Shown here piece after piece: positions 1 to 9,474 of a stretch of 64,000 nt of DNA. Source of the stretch: Endoryza foliicola (GTDB lineage Bacteria > Bacteroidota > Bacteroidia > Chitinophagales > Chitinophagaceae); assembly GCA_965226965.1 (NCBI GenBank), contig OZ245715.1:620001-684000 (forward strand), in the 5' to 3' direction. The translations under genes were made by a program, and so were the position numbers. Numbering within the stretch: the stretch's first letter is position 1; each line of letters begins with the position of its first letter. Under the pieces are notes generated by a model. It saw only the letters and a list, made by a program, of their open reading frames with translations, was not told where the DNA came from and ran no database searches.

Positions 1-38
1 CCAACAATAGAAGCAGAGGTAACAACCAATTGAGCCAT
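1..38 (-). CDS. Start of a further gene of the uptake operon (partial, cut by window edge)
   Basis: An ATG lies directly next to the stop codon of the HmuT-like gene (TAA then ATG, no gap), so a further gene of the same operon probably begins here. Only 12 complete codons are inside the window (MAQLVVTSASIV...), too few to identify. A FecCD-type permease (HmuU) would be expected from context, but that is inference. Confidence 0.4.
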   Translation of the reverse strand, partial: MAQLVVTSASIV

Positions 39-914
39 TTATTTTTGGCCATGTATCAATTCCATTAGTTTCAAAATATTCTTTCCGCTTCTTGGACCGA
101 AATAAACGAGATCGTGTTCCTCAAAACGAATGATACGCTTGTTCTTTCCGGCATTCGTAAGCGCTACTCCGGGCACCTGTTCAATAAACTTATCTATCGA
201 GCCTTGTTGATCGAACCCAAAATCAGTTGCAATAATGATATCCGGATTCGCAGCAGCTACTGCTTCACCACTAATTTGACGTGCACCTTTGGCATCATAT
301 CCGGTCACTTTTGCTCCCGCCAATTGAATGTATAGATCGCCTGGGCCCTTTCTTCCACTCATTACAAAGTAGATATTACTAGCTCGCCCAAAATGAATGA
401 TCATTACAGAAGGAGTATCCTTGAACTTACTTGCAGCGCGAATGCTATCTGCCCTTGTTAAATCAGCCTCCATGATCTTGATCAAAGAATCTGCTTTAGC
501 CGGCACTTTAAAATAAGCACCCATTTCTTTCAATAATAGCTTGCTGCTATCAATGGTATTAGCGCCACCAAAAACTTTGATGTTTAATCCTGCTTTTTCA
601 AGTTGAGGGATAATGCCTTCCGGACCAATATCATTACTGTGAATCACCAGATCCGGATTCAAAGAAATAATGCCCTCTGCATTCAGAGCCCGATGGTAGC
701 CTACGGTTTTCAACAGTTTGGCACTGTCGGGATAAGTTGAACTCAAATCAACACCCACCAACTTATGGCCTTGACCTAAAGCAAAAGCGTATTCTGTTAG
801 CTGTTTCGACAAACAAACAATTCTTTCGCTATCGCCATCTTTTGACTTGTTTTTGAATCGGCCGCAAGCAGCTATCAAACTAATCAATGCTGCTGCTACA
901 AGTATTTTTTTCAT
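39..914 (-). CDS. hmuT: HmuT-like heme/iron ABC transporter substrate-binding lipoprotein
   Basis: A 291-residue periplasmic-binding protein of the TroA/BtuF fold, anchored to the membrane as a lipoprotein. It has a signal peptide ending in a lipobox with Cys17 (IAAC). Family features include RALNAEGIISLNPDLVI after the first domain and a conserved FGPR near the C-terminus. It should capture heme or an iron chelate passed in by the TonB receptor upstream and deliver it to an ABC permease. The ATG at 914 is preferred: a longer frame from 944 would start inside a terminator-like hairpin and spoil the signal peptide. The next gene begins immediately after its stop. Ligand identity (heme, siderophore, cobalamin) is not proven by sequence. 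Confidence 0.75.
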   Translation of the reverse strand: MKKILVAAALISLIAACGRFKNKSKDGDSERIVCLSKQLTEYAFALGQGHKLVGVDLSSTYPDSAKLLKTVGYHRALNAEGIISLNPDLVIHSNDIGPEGIIPQLEKAGLNIKVFGGANTIDSSKLLLKEMGAYFKVPAKADSLIKIMEADLTRADSIRAASKFKDTPSVMIIHFGRASNIYFVMSGRKGPGDLYIQLAGAKVTGYDAKGARQISGEAVAAANPDIIIATDFGFDQQGSIDKFIEQVPGVALTNAGKNKRIIRFEEHDLVYFGPRSGKNILKLMELIHGQK

Positions 915-919
915 ACAAT

Positions 920-942
920 AAAAAAGGGAGGAAAACCCTCCC
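920..942 (-). terminator. Terminator-like hairpin between TonB receptor and hmuT-like gene
   Basis: On the minus strand GGGAGG, a 5-nt loop and CCTCCC form a perfect 6-bp GC-rich stem followed by six T residues. It lies 8 nt after the receptor's stop codon, and its T-tract ends only 5 nt before the hmuT-like ATG. This could lower expression of the downstream genes relative to the receptor. Confidence 0.7.
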
Positions 943-949
943 ATTAAAT

Positions 950-3367
950 TTAGAAATTATATTTTAACATAGCTGATCCATATCCCTGCGCATTTCTTGC
1001 TGCAGGCACATAGGCATCCGGCAACTGATTGGCAAATACCATGATAAAATACTTGGTATTGGTTGCATTGGCTACGCCGGCCGACAAATCAATGTTCCAA
1101 TGTTTTCCCAATGATTTGCTGTACCCTAATTTTCCATTCAACAAATTATAACTCGTAGTATACACATCATTCAAAGAAGTGATGGGCATTTTATCGCGAT
1201 AGTTATAAGTGATGTTTGCATAAAAACCAGCTGCAAAGCTGAGGTCTACGCCAAAGTTGAACACGTATTTTGAAACAGCCGCAACCGCTTTGTTGCTGTA
1301 ATCTTCAGTAACCGTAGCCGATTTTTGAATGGTGAAGTTGTTGCCATATTTGAAATCAGAATAGGTAAGATTGGTGAAGGGTCGGAAGCTGCGAACAAAT
1401 CCACCCTTGCTCTCGTATGCATTAACACGAAGTGAAGCTTCTATTCCTTTATGAATTTGCTTACCTCCATTTACTACATAACTATACAATGTTGTAGTAC
1501 TTGAAAGAGGAGACGGAACTGATACGGCCGTCATTTTATTGGAGAATACGGTATTGAAATACACCAATTCATATTGGAATTTGTCTTTGAACAATTGCCC
1601 TTTGGTTCCGATTTCGAATTGATTTCCGATTTCAGGCTTCAACACTTCATTCAAATAAGCAGTAGCGGGGGTTGCAGGAGTAGTGGCAACTGCAGGTGTG
1701 CTTATAAAGAAGTAGGAAGAAACGGGCGCTTTGTAGGCTTTGCTATAAGAAGCGAAAATCGAGATCTTATCGCTAATTACTTTATTGATAGCAATATGCG
1801 GTGAAACCATATCCTTATAGGTTTTTTCAAACTTATCGGGTTTGGTTGCTGTAGAAGTATTAAAACGATCGTTTAAATAGATATTCATTCTGGATGTTCC
1901 AATACCGGCGGTGATAGAAAATGCTTTGGGCAGCGAAAGTGTCCACTCAGTAAAAAGATGGCTGTTGGTTACATCGGTAAACACATTCGATGTTGCAGCG
2001 TTCAATACCCAGTAGGGGCTTCGGCCATAAGTCCATGTTGTAGTGGTATCCTTAGGGTCTTTCTTCATGCTATAACCCATGGTGTTGGCTACTTGCTTCT
2101 GTGTTTCAATTCCTGTGGCCCCTTTCAAACTGATTCCATTTCCCAAATCTAAATTGGTATTAAAAACAGAACGTAAGCCAACGTTAAGTGTTGCTTTATC
2201 GGTAGTACCTGAAGCAGAAGCTGCATTGCTATTAAATGCAGTTCCAAACAAACTGGTTGTATTCGACCAAACTCGATTAAAAACATAGGAATGACTGGTC
2301 CCTGCACGATAGGTAATTACTTTGCTGTGTGCATCTCGTTTGATATACTCAATATTACCGGAATAATCGTTTCCCTCGTACTGAGCAATCGTTAACTCGC
2401 CCGCTCTTTCATCATAGCTGTTACTGTAGCCCAAAAAAGTACTGATGGTTTGCTTTTCGGTGGGTTGAAAATCGGCAACCAAGCTTACAAAGTCTTTCTT
2501 AGAAGCATTGTGAATAGTATAGCCATCTGAAGATTGTTTGCCGTACATCAGTAACAGTGACGACTTGTCGCCAGCCGCTTGCAAGGTGGTGGTAAACCGC
2601 TTCAAACCATAATTTCCCAACAACACCTGTTGACTCAACGATGTTTTGTTCTTCTCGGCTTTGCGTGTACTGATATTCACCACACCTGCTATAGCCAATC
2701 CGTATTGCGAACCTGCTGGTCCTTTGATAACCTCCACTTGTTGCAATGATCCGTAATCAATATCATCAAAAGTTGTGATCCCTTCCGCGTCGGTAAGGGC
2801 TATGCCATTGAAGTAGACCTTGTATCCTTGTCCGTCGAAATTACTACTCACGCCTCTGGTACCGCGCGTACCATTGCCGTATCCACGAATATTGAATTGT
2901 TGTCCGCCGGCAACAGAGCGACGGTTCATGATAACTCCCGTCATATTGGTTTGAATAGCGTCATCGAGAAATAAGCCCGTTCCTCGATTCAATTCCGTCA
3001 TATTAATTTTCGAAATGGCAGCCGGCTGGTACAGTGTTGCTTTGTTGGTACTGCCGCTTACTTCTACTGATTCCAGCAAAGTAGAAGTAGATGCCAGTGA
3101 AATAGTGGCCGGAAGTTTGCAGTTGGTTACAGCCAATACAGCTGTTTTATAGCCAATAAATGAAATGGTAATTTGTTTTGCGCCATCGCAATTGATTTTG
3201 AAGGCTCCGTTTACATCGGTTGTTACTTTTTGTGCCCCGATAGAAACTGTAGCTCCGTATAGTGGCTGGTTAGTGCTGGCGTCGATTATTACTGAAGAAA
3301 TGATTTGTTGTGCTTTTGCCGCAATAAATAAAAGCGACAAGAGCATGAAAGAAAATACTCTTTTCAT
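950..3367 (-). CDS. TonB-dependent outer-membrane receptor with CarboxypepD_reg-like domain
   Basis: An 805-residue outer-membrane active transporter. Residues 1-19 are a signal peptide (cut before Gln20). Residues about 22-100 form a carboxypeptidase-regulatory-like beta domain typical of Bacteroidota receptors. The plug follows to about residue 235 (ending VEVIKGPAGSQYG...GVVNIST), then a 22-strand-type barrel finishing in an aromatic residue (KYNF) as used by the BAM machine. It is followed by the HmuT-like lipoprotein, so import of heme or ferric chelate is likely. It differs from SusC proteins: no SusD partner lies nearby. A small exported protein lies 53 nt upstream on the same strand. 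Confidence 0.88.
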   Translation of the reverse strand: MKRVFSFMLLSLLFIAAKAQQIISSVIIDASTNQPLYGATVSIGAQKVTTDVNGAFKINCDGAKQITISFIGYKTAVLAVTNCKLPATISLASTSTLLESVEVSGSTNKATLYQPAAISKINMTELNRGTGLFLDDAIQTNMTGVIMNRRSVAGGQQFNIRGYGNGTRGTRGVSSNFDGQGYKVYFNGIALTDAEGITTFDDIDYGSLQQVEVIKGPAGSQYGLAIAGVVNISTRKAEKNKTSLSQQVLLGNYGLKRFTTTLQAAGDKSSLLLMYGKQSSDGYTIHNASKKDFVSLVADFQPTEKQTISTFLGYSNSYDERAGELTIAQYEGNDYSGNIEYIKRDAHSKVITYRAGTSHSYVFNRVWSNTTSLFGTAFNSNAASASGTTDKATLNVGLRSVFNTNLDLGNGISLKGATGIETQKQVANTMGYSMKKDPKDTTTTWTYGRSPYWVLNAATSNVFTDVTNSHLFTEWTLSLPKAFSITAGIGTSRMNIYLNDRFNTSTATKPDKFEKTYKDMVSPHIAINKVISDKISIFASYSKAYKAPVSSYFFISTPAVATTPATPATAYLNEVLKPEIGNQFEIGTKGQLFKDKFQYELVYFNTVFSNKMTAVSVPSPLSSTTTLYSYVVNGGKQIHKGIEASLRVNAYESKGGFVRSFRPFTNLTYSDFKYGNNFTIQKSATVTEDYSNKAVAAVSKYVFNFGVDLSFAAGFYANITYNYRDKMPITSLNDVYTTSYNLLNGKLGYSKSLGKHWNIDLSAGVANATNTKYFIMVFANQLPDAYVPAARNAQGYGSAMLKYNF

Positions 3368-3420
3368 GTATGCATTAAATTAGAAAATGAAATCAAAATG
3401 TAGGTCAGTGAACAAATGCA

Positions 3421-3912
3421 CTAACAATTTGGAGGAGGAATGAGTATTTCTTTATGAATGTCTTCCGGAATGGAGACTAAAAAAAGGGATTTTGCTCGAA
3501 TAATTTTGAACGATACCGGAGCAATAGAAAACTCCTTGTATTCAAAAAAATAGGTAAGCGTACTAATTTGAGCTGTTCTTTTTTGCTGATTTGGGAAATG
3601 GCTTGTGTAGTTTTTTACCAACTCAGATTCGTCGCCATCTTTTACGCAGTAATAATACGTTTGGCCGTTCTTTAATTCGGATCGAACCACATCGTACAAG
3701 TCTCCTTGATAATAACATTCTTTTGCTTCTTCTTCCCAAATGATTTTGTCGCTAGCACTAAAAGATACCAATTGAGAATTGGGCACCGATTGCAAAACAA
3801 GCCTTTCTTGTTGCATTTTAATAAGAACTTGCTCAACGGCAAACAACACCCTACCGCCCACTAAGGTGAAAGCGGTTAAAACCAAAAGCAGTATGGCGGG
3901 CGCTTTTCTCAT
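3421..3912 (-). CDS. Small membrane-anchored or exported protein upstream of TonB receptor
   Basis: A 163-residue protein with one hydrophobic N-terminal segment (residues about 5-27) and a soluble remainder with Cys residues in ECYYQ, YYYC and the final NC. I do not recognise a family. Proteins of similar size and layout often sit directly before metal- or heme-type TonB receptors in Bacteroidota. It is co-directional with the receptor (53-nt gap), so a shared transcript is likely. Confidence 0.6.
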   Translation of the reverse strand: MRKAPAILLLVLTAFTLVGGRVLFAVEQVLIKMQQERLVLQSVPNSQLVSFSASDKIIWEEEAKECYYQGDLYDVVRSELKNGQTYYYCVKDGDESELVKNYTSHFPNQQKRTAQISTLTYFFEYKEFSIAPVSFKIIRAKSLFLVSIPEDIHKEILIPPPNC

Positions 3913-4002
3913 GCAATTAGACGCCTAATTTACGAGAAAACAACCTTTTGATTTCTTTAAAGTGTTGAGTGGTCGAAAATTTCAAATACCAGTCAATTAA
4001 CG

Positions 4003-4010
4003 TATCTTAA
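4003..4010 (+). promoter_or_regulatory. -7 box (TATCTTAA) 12 nt before ATG
   Basis: Matches the Bacteroidota -7 element TAnnTTTG at six of its eight positions (the last two differ). Only 4 nt separate it from the ATG at 4015, so transcription should begin at or next to the start codon (leaderless). Confidence 0.5.
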
Positions 4011-4014
4011 TTTC

Positions 4015-4641
4015 ATGAAGCCAACATCTAATTTGATTATTTCTCATTATACCCTAAGGCTTATGATTGGTGCCATGGGTTTTGGACTGCCAATTGCCTT
4101 GTTTTTTGCCAAATGGATTCAACAAGGCGACGCCACCATTGAAATTTCCATCAGTGATTATTATGACAACGGTGCAGCCGGAGATATATTCGTTGGTGTG
4201 CTTTTCGTACTCGGTTTTTTCCTTTTCTCTTATAAAGGTTATGATAAATGGGATGATCGCATTGCCACCCTTGCCGGAGCATTTGCCTTAATTGCAGCTT
4301 TATTTCCGGATACTACCGGAATTAAATGGGTAAGCAGGGTGCATTTAAGTTCAGCACTGCTTCTCTTCGTTTGCTTCATTACATTCTCAATATACTTGTT
4401 TCGCAAAACAGAATCGGACCCGGAACACCTTCCTAAGCCAAAAAAATACCGCAATCGAGTGTACCTCATTTGCGGCATTATTATGATAGCAACCATTCTA
4501 ACCATTATTCTTGGATATATTTTCTTCTATAAAGAAATGAATCCTAACAAAGTGGTATTCTGGTGTGAAGGTATAGCCCTTATGGCATTTGGCTTTTCTT
4601 GGATTATTAAATCGGAGTACTTGTTTTGGAAAGATCAGTAA
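4015..4641 (+). CDS. Multi-pass membrane protein (DUF998-like)
   Basis: A 208-residue integral membrane protein with about six hydrophobic segments. Recognisable features are the first loop ISDYYDNGAAGDIFVG, then SYKGYDKWDDRIATLAG and LFPDTTG after the third segment. This layout recalls DUF998/Frag1-type proteins; the assignment is tentative and no activity is known. It is a single-gene unit, divergent from the uptake operon and convergent with the response regulator. Confidence 0.65.
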   Translation: MKPTSNLIISHYTLRLMIGAMGFGLPIALFFAKWIQQGDATIEISISDYYDNGAAGDIFVGVLFVLGFFLFSYKGYDKWDDRIATLAGAFALIAALFPDTTGIKWVSRVHLSSALLLFVCFITFSIYLFRKTESDPEHLPKPKKYRNRVYLICGIIMIATILTIILGYIFFYKEMNPNKVVFWCEGIALMAFGFSWIIKSEYLFWKDQ

Positions 4642-4702
4642 GCTGGTGTTGGCGCTTCAAGGGTCCAACATTTACATCGCAATATAGCCGGCTCTCGATT
4701 CT

Positions 4703-5329
4703 CTATTTGATAATCTTCATTCGCAAGCCTTTTGCAACAGCCTCTGTTCCACTAGCAACATGAAGCTTTTGATAAACGTTCTTTAGATGCGTTTTAACAG
4801 TTTCAAGTGAGATACCCAATTCAGCGGCTATGATTTTATAGGGAAGTCCTAATGCAAGTTTCTGCAGTAATTCAACTTCTCGATCGCTCAATCCATGCGA
4901 CTGAGTTGTTGGCTGATTGAATGCATTGATCACTTTGCGGGCTATTTCCTGACTCATGGGTGCTCCTCCGGTATAAACGTCTTTGATTGCTGCAAGGATC
5001 TCATCGGCATTGTTCTTTTTTAGCAAATAACCACTGGCTCCAGCTTGCAAGCACTGAAACAAGCGCTCGTTGTCTTCATATACAGTGAACATAATAATCT
5101 GGAGATCAGGTAATACTAACTTTGCCCGTCGTACAGCTTCAATCCCATTCACTTCGGGCATGTCTATATCCATTAAAATCACTTCAGGGAGGGACAACTC
5201 GAGATCCTTTTCAATTGTTTTGCAATGTACAGCATCATGAACAACTTTCATGTCGGGTTGATTGTTCACTAAAATCACAAGGGATTCTAATAAACTAGCA
5301 TGATCTTCATAAATAGCAACTTTAATCAT
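4703..5329 (-). CDS. NarL/FixJ-type response regulator
   Basis: A 208-residue DNA-binding response regulator. Its receiver domain has the acidic pair Glu8/Asp9, phospho-acceptor Asp54 (LMDIDMP) and a Thr/Lys pair further on. A C-terminal LuxR-type helix-turn-helix (LSDREVELLQKLALGLPYK) ends the protein. The start at 5329 is chosen because it begins MIKVAIYEDH as the family does and lies 1 nt after the kinase stop; the frame continues to 5383 only as an artefact. It is the last gene of the nine-gene operon and most likely responds to the kinase directly upstream. Its targets are unknown; control of its own operon is an inference. Confidence 0.9.
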   Translation of the reverse strand: MIKVAIYEDHASLLESLVILVNNQPDMKVVHDAVHCKTIEKDLELSLPEVILMDIDMPEVNGIEAVRRAKLVLPDLQIIMFTVYEDNERLFQCLQAGASGYLLKKNNADEILAAIKDVYTGGAPMSQEIARKVINAFNQPTTQSHGLSDREVELLQKLALGLPYKIIAAELGISLETVKTHLKNVYQKLHVASGTEAVAKGLRMKIIK

Positions 5330-5330
5330 A

Positions 5331-8237
5331 TCAAATTTTTGTTTCCAAGGATATAAACGTTCCTTTATTCGGCATAGATTCAATTCTCAATTCAGCTTTT
5401 AATTTTTCAGCAGTTTTTCTCATTCCATCAATTCCATTTCTAGCACTAACTTCACTTACAGAGAAGCCCACGCCATTGTCTTTAATCTCAATCTTAACTT
5501 GGCCATTCCGCAGTTCAACATTTAATAATACACTATTCGCTTTACTGTGTTTGGCGATATTGTTCATTGCCTCTTTCAAAAAGAGGTACAGTTTTCTTTT
5601 TACTTCAAAAGACACCGGCTGTTGTACCTCATCAAATTGAATATTATGATTAAAGTGAATGTCTTTTGCATCAAATACACTCGTTCCAAATTGAATCGCC
5701 TTCTCAATCGCTTCTCGTAAATTTTGATTACCGGGCTTGAGACTCCAAATAATCTCTTCAAGCTGGTATTGAAGTTGGGTAATTTCTTTTGCTAACCGAG
5801 ACAAATAGGTTCTCGATTTAGCGCTAATTTCCATATCCTTCAATACTATATCGTTCATTATTTTTGCAGAACTCAGCGTGGCGCCCATTTCGTCATGAAG
5901 CTCTTGCGATATCTCTTGTCGTAAATTATTCAATTGTTTCAACTCTCTGATTCTCCACATAAGTATGGAGACCAAAATGAGCCCAACAATTGCGAAAAGA
6001 ACAATCGGAAACCAGAGTGTTTCTACAAATCTTGGATAGGCTATTATCTCAAAGCTCAGTTGCTTTAACTGCCAACGATCTGTATTGTCGCTTACTCTAA
6101 CTTCAACAATGTAACGTCCGGGTTTAAAATTGGAAAACGACCAAATTGGAACATGGCCCAAAGACTGCCAATTACCTTGGTCTATTCGATATTGATAATT
6201 CAACTTTCGTTCATCAGCAAAATTCAGTGCACTAAAGTGAAAAGTGAGATTCCTGTTTTCAGGACTAACTTCTACAATCGTCTTTTCCTCTACCAAGGAA
6301 CCATTCATATACAAAGCAGATAATACGAGTTTTTCATTTAAACTCGTATTAAACACCTTATCAGGTGCTATCAAACTTAACGCATTATTAAAGCCGACCG
6401 CTATTTCACCGGTAGGCAAAAGATCAAACCCATGTACAGCATAATTGGAATACAATCCATTTTGAGTGCTGACTTGCTGCACTTGATCGGATCTCGGATT
6501 CCAGACAACTATTCCTTCTTCGGTTCCCATCCACACTTCGCCATTTTGAAGTTCTTGAATTCCCTCTACATGTTCATTTGGAAACGGATAAGAATCTATC
6601 GAAATTTTTTTATGAGCGATTCCATTCTCATCAAAACTATTAAAACCACCATAACCAGAAACCAAAAGATGAAAGTTCTTCGAAACACAAATCCTATTAT
6701 AATAATCGCCTATTAGGGTTCTTTCTGATGGTGTTTTACTTGCTACTTTTTCAAACCTTTTAGTAGTTGAATCATATTTTGCTATACCATAGTTGGTAGA
6801 AATCCAGCCGGCTAAAAAAACTTGATTCTGATCGTCTACTTGTATGTCATTCCAAACATTTGCGACCGAAAAAACATCATCATAAATAATCCTGTTTGTG
6901 TGTTCACTGAAATCAATATCATTAAGTACAACAACCCGATTCGATTTCAAAAGCGCCCAAATTGTCATACCCTTTCTAACTAGCTTCTTAATGGAAAAAG
7001 ATGAAGACTTCGGAAAATGTACCAGTTTATTATGAACCGGGTCGTACTTGTACACTCCCTTATCGGTAGCAAACAGAATTCTGTCAATATCATTTAAAAC
7101 AAAATGTACCGCTGTAGGCACAGGAACTGTAGCCCAAGAAGTGAGTAGATCTGTTATTATGGGCTTTCCCGCTGTACCTAGCACAAAATAGTTTCCCCTA
7201 TTATCTACAGGAGCAACCTGCACAATCTGATTCTCGTCAAACGAGTATGCAGATGGTAAAAAATAGGTTTTAATAGCAGACTGGCTAGGTGTAAGCTTTA
7301 TCAAACCCTGCGAGGTGCTTATCCACAGCAACGCATTGGATTGTACATGTAAATGATTGATGACCCCGCTAAAACGGTCAAGGCTAAAAATCTTCTTAAT
7401 TGATACAAAATCATATTCCAACACCGACCCTCTAGTTGCGAATACAAGCGACTTTCTCGTAGGACTTTGAATGCTGGCTATTTTTTGAACAGTAGCACCG
7501 GGCTCCAATGGAATTTTTCTAAGAATTTCAAATGTTGAAGCTTTAACTACATACACCCAAGAAAAACCCGCAAGCGCTATTGAATCTTTGCCTATGCTTT
7601 CAATAGCTGTAAATGGTTGACTGAAGACTGTTTCATTTCGCTTCCTAATAGCTTTCAACTCTTTTTCCCAAACATATAACCCGTTTATGGAAGCTATCCA
7701 AACACATCCTTTACGAGGTTCCGTAAAGCTAGCAATTCTATCTGTTGTATTAAAAATTCCATTTAATGCAAATTGTTGCATCTCTTTTGTAGCCAGATTA
7801 ATTCTCTTAATATTTGAGAAATCAGTACACCATACCCATCCATCAGTATCTGAAAACAAATTACTGAAATGATCATTCAATGCATTGCTGTCTTCAAAAT
7901 GTGTGGGGGCAATTACAAGAGACTGATTACGACTATAAGAATAATAAAAGAGACCATCATTATTACTTGTGTAGAATAAACCGGTTGCATTACCGGCAAT
8001 ACTCACGATGTTCTTTCCAGGATGATTCTTTTGAATGAATTGATATCCGTCATACCTTCTGATGCCCTTCTTGGTTGCCACCCATAAAAATCCGGTACTG
8101 TCGGATATAACTTGTTCTACGTAATTTGAAGGCATTCCTGTTTCAATGGTATATCTATCTGCCTTGTATTCTTGTGCTTGTAATAAAAATACGCAGCTCA
8201 AACCAATTGCAATACTGATAAATTTTTTAAGTCCCAT
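5331..8237 (-). CDS. Propeller-type sensor histidine kinase (Reg_prop, Y_Y_Y, HisKA_3)
   Basis: A 968-residue membrane sensor kinase. A signal peptide (residues 1-21) leads into a large periplasmic domain of two-component-regulator propeller repeats (about 25-640), then a Y_Y_Y beta domain (about 650-730). One transmembrane helix covers about 742-763. The cytoplasmic HisKA_3 domain has phospho-acceptor His781 (SQELHDEMGATL), and the HATPase domain has the N box (EAMNNIAKHS) and G box (DNGVGF). Unlike the hybrid sensors of polysaccharide loci it has no receiver or AraC domain; the regulator is a separate gene 1 nt downstream. Its ATG directly abuts the stop of the preceding envelope gene, so the sensor is translationally tied to the LGFP/crystallin genes. 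Confidence 0.9.
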   Translation of the reverse strand: MGLKKFISIAIGLSCVFLLQAQEYKADRYTIETGMPSNYVEQVISDSTGFLWVATKKGIRRYDGYQFIQKNHPGKNIVSIAGNATGLFYTSNNDGLFYYSYSRNQSLVIAPTHFEDSNALNDHFSNLFSDTDGWVWCTDFSNIKRINLATKEMQQFALNGIFNTTDRIASFTEPRKGCVWIASINGLYVWEKELKAIRKRNETVFSQPFTAIESIGKDSIALAGFSWVYVVKASTFEILRKIPLEPGATVQKIASIQSPTRKSLVFATRGSVLEYDFVSIKKIFSLDRFSGVINHLHVQSNALLWISTSQGLIKLTPSQSAIKTYFLPSAYSFDENQIVQVAPVDNRGNYFVLGTAGKPIITDLLTSWATVPVPTAVHFVLNDIDRILFATDKGVYKYDPVHNKLVHFPKSSSFSIKKLVRKGMTIWALLKSNRVVVLNDIDFSEHTNRIIYDDVFSVANVWNDIQVDDQNQVFLAGWISTNYGIAKYDSTTKRFEKVASKTPSERTLIGDYYNRICVSKNFHLLVSGYGGFNSFDENGIAHKKISIDSYPFPNEHVEGIQELQNGEVWMGTEEGIVVWNPRSDQVQQVSTQNGLYSNYAVHGFDLLPTGEIAVGFNNALSLIAPDKVFNTSLNEKLVLSALYMNGSLVEEKTIVEVSPENRNLTFHFSALNFADERKLNYQYRIDQGNWQSLGHVPIWSFSNFKPGRYIVEVRVSDNTDRWQLKQLSFEIIAYPRFVETLWFPIVLFAIVGLILVSILMWRIRELKQLNNLRQEISQELHDEMGATLSSAKIMNDIVLKDMEISAKSRTYLSRLAKEITQLQYQLEEIIWSLKPGNQNLREAIEKAIQFGTSVFDAKDIHFNHNIQFDEVQQPVSFEVKRKLYLFLKEAMNNIAKHSKANSVLLNVELRNGQVKIEIKDNGVGFSVSEVSARNGIDGMRKTAEKLKAELRIESMPNKGTFISLETKI

Positions 8238-9053
8238 CTATTTCTTAAAAACCAATTTAATAAATATCCTATCGTACTTTACGCCGTTTGGAATAGTTGG
8301 TACAAAGCCGCCATCAAAACAGTGCTTTTTTAATTGAAAATTTTGCAACACTGCATTGCACCCATCAGAATAATTTCTGACACTTTTTTTAAGTGGAATC
8401 CAAAGTTGATTCATAAACACGTACCCATTTAAATCAAACTTCAATTCACTGTCCCTTTTTAATTCATTCCAAAACTTCGAAAATCGTGGATCTTTGAAAA
8501 AGAGCGGCATTGTCAAACTATCTTTATAACGAACTTCTACAGTTGTATCCTTAAATTTAGGCACAGAAAGTTGATTAAGCAGAAGTTTTGAGTTGTTTAG
8601 TTGAATGTTTTTTAAATCCCTAAAACTGTACACATTCTTTTGTAACAAATCGAACGACTGCGGAAGTTCATACGGCAGAGCCCTCCCGCCTCGTTCTGTA
8701 ATTTTTAAATATAAGTCATCGTCGACAATAAGTAAGTGATCGTCATAATTAAAGAACCAAACCCAAGTACCGGAGGGAATGCAAAGGGGTAGTTGAATCC
8801 CACCGATATAAGAACTAGAATCTTTGGTATAAACAAAAGTTCCGGATTGCTTCTTTTTACCGCCAGGTAGAAAAGAATACGGCGGAAGCGCAAGGCCTTT
8901 TTTTGAAAAAACCTTCAATACCACATTGGAACTGTCCAATCCTGGCGGTAACTTAATTAAATATACTTGCGCCCTGTCTAAAAGAAAAGATGGCTTTTGA
9001 GGTTTTACGCTCAAAGCCATCGTTATAAATAAAGACACCAACAAAGTTCTCAT
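8238..9053 (-). CDS. Exported protein of unknown function
   Basis: A 271-residue protein with an N-terminal signal peptide (about residues 1-19) and a mainly beta-strand-like body. Aromatic patches such as GTWVWFFNYDDH stand out. I recognise no family. Its ATG overlaps the stop of the DUF3592-like gene by 4 nt and its stop abuts the kinase ATG. The position suggests a periplasmic or surface role linked to signalling, perhaps as a ligand or accessory of the sensor; that is inference. Confidence 0.7.
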   Translation of the reverse strand: MRTLLVSLFITMALSVKPQKPSFLLDRAQVYLIKLPPGLDSSNVVLKVFSKKGLALPPYSFLPGGKKKQSGTFVYTKDSSSYIGGIQLPLCIPSGTWVWFFNYDDHLLIVDDDLYLKITERGGRALPYELPQSFDLLQKNVYSFRDLKNIQLNNSKLLLNQLSVPKFKDTTVEVRYKDSLTMPLFFKDPRFSKFWNELKRDSELKFDLNGYVFMNQLWIPLKKSVRNYSDGCNAVLQNFQLKKHCFDGGFVPTIPNGVKYDRIFIKLVFKK

Positions 9054-9472
9054 GCACTTTTTTTCTTTGGCATTCCTTTAATTCCAATGGAAAATAAAAT
9101 GAATGACATCAACAAAACAATCACATAAATGATCCAAAAAGACCAGTTCTTTATTGCAACGAAAGACGGTTTATTAGAATCAAATCCAATTGAAACTATT
9201 TCTCCAATTGCATAAGGTTTGCGACTTTTAAATATTCGTAGCGGAAAATTCATTGAAAGAGACATGTATTTTTTCCCTTTGAATTCGAATGAAAGCTTGG
9301 GCCGAACCGGTCCCATTCCAACCCTACCATAGCCGATTACCTCAGCTTCAGCACTTTGCTTAAAATAGGCGGTTTGAAAATAGCTGTACAATGAACTAAC
9401 CGACCAAAACAAAAAACAAAGGCCCGATACAAAACAAATAATTCGAACAAGAATAGGATGCTGAATAGTCAT
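9050..9472 (-). CDS. DUF3592-like membrane protein
   Basis: A 140-residue protein with two transmembrane helices (about residues 8-30 and 107-130) around an extracytoplasmic beta domain. The layout (two helices, YGRVGMGPVRPKLSFEFKGKKY, then VSIGFDSNKPSFVAI) matches the DUF3592 type. No biochemical function is known. It overlaps the next gene by 4 nt and starts 2 nt after the previous stop, so it is co-translated within the operon. Confidence 0.7.
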   Translation of the reverse strand: MTIQHPILVRIICFVSGLCFLFWSVSSLYSYFQTAYFKQSAEAEVIGYGRVGMGPVRPKLSFEFKGKKYMSLSMNFPLRIFKSRKPYAIGEIVSIGFDSNKPSFVAIKNWSFWIIYVIVLLMSFILFSIGIKGMPKKKSA

Positions 9473-9474
9473 AG

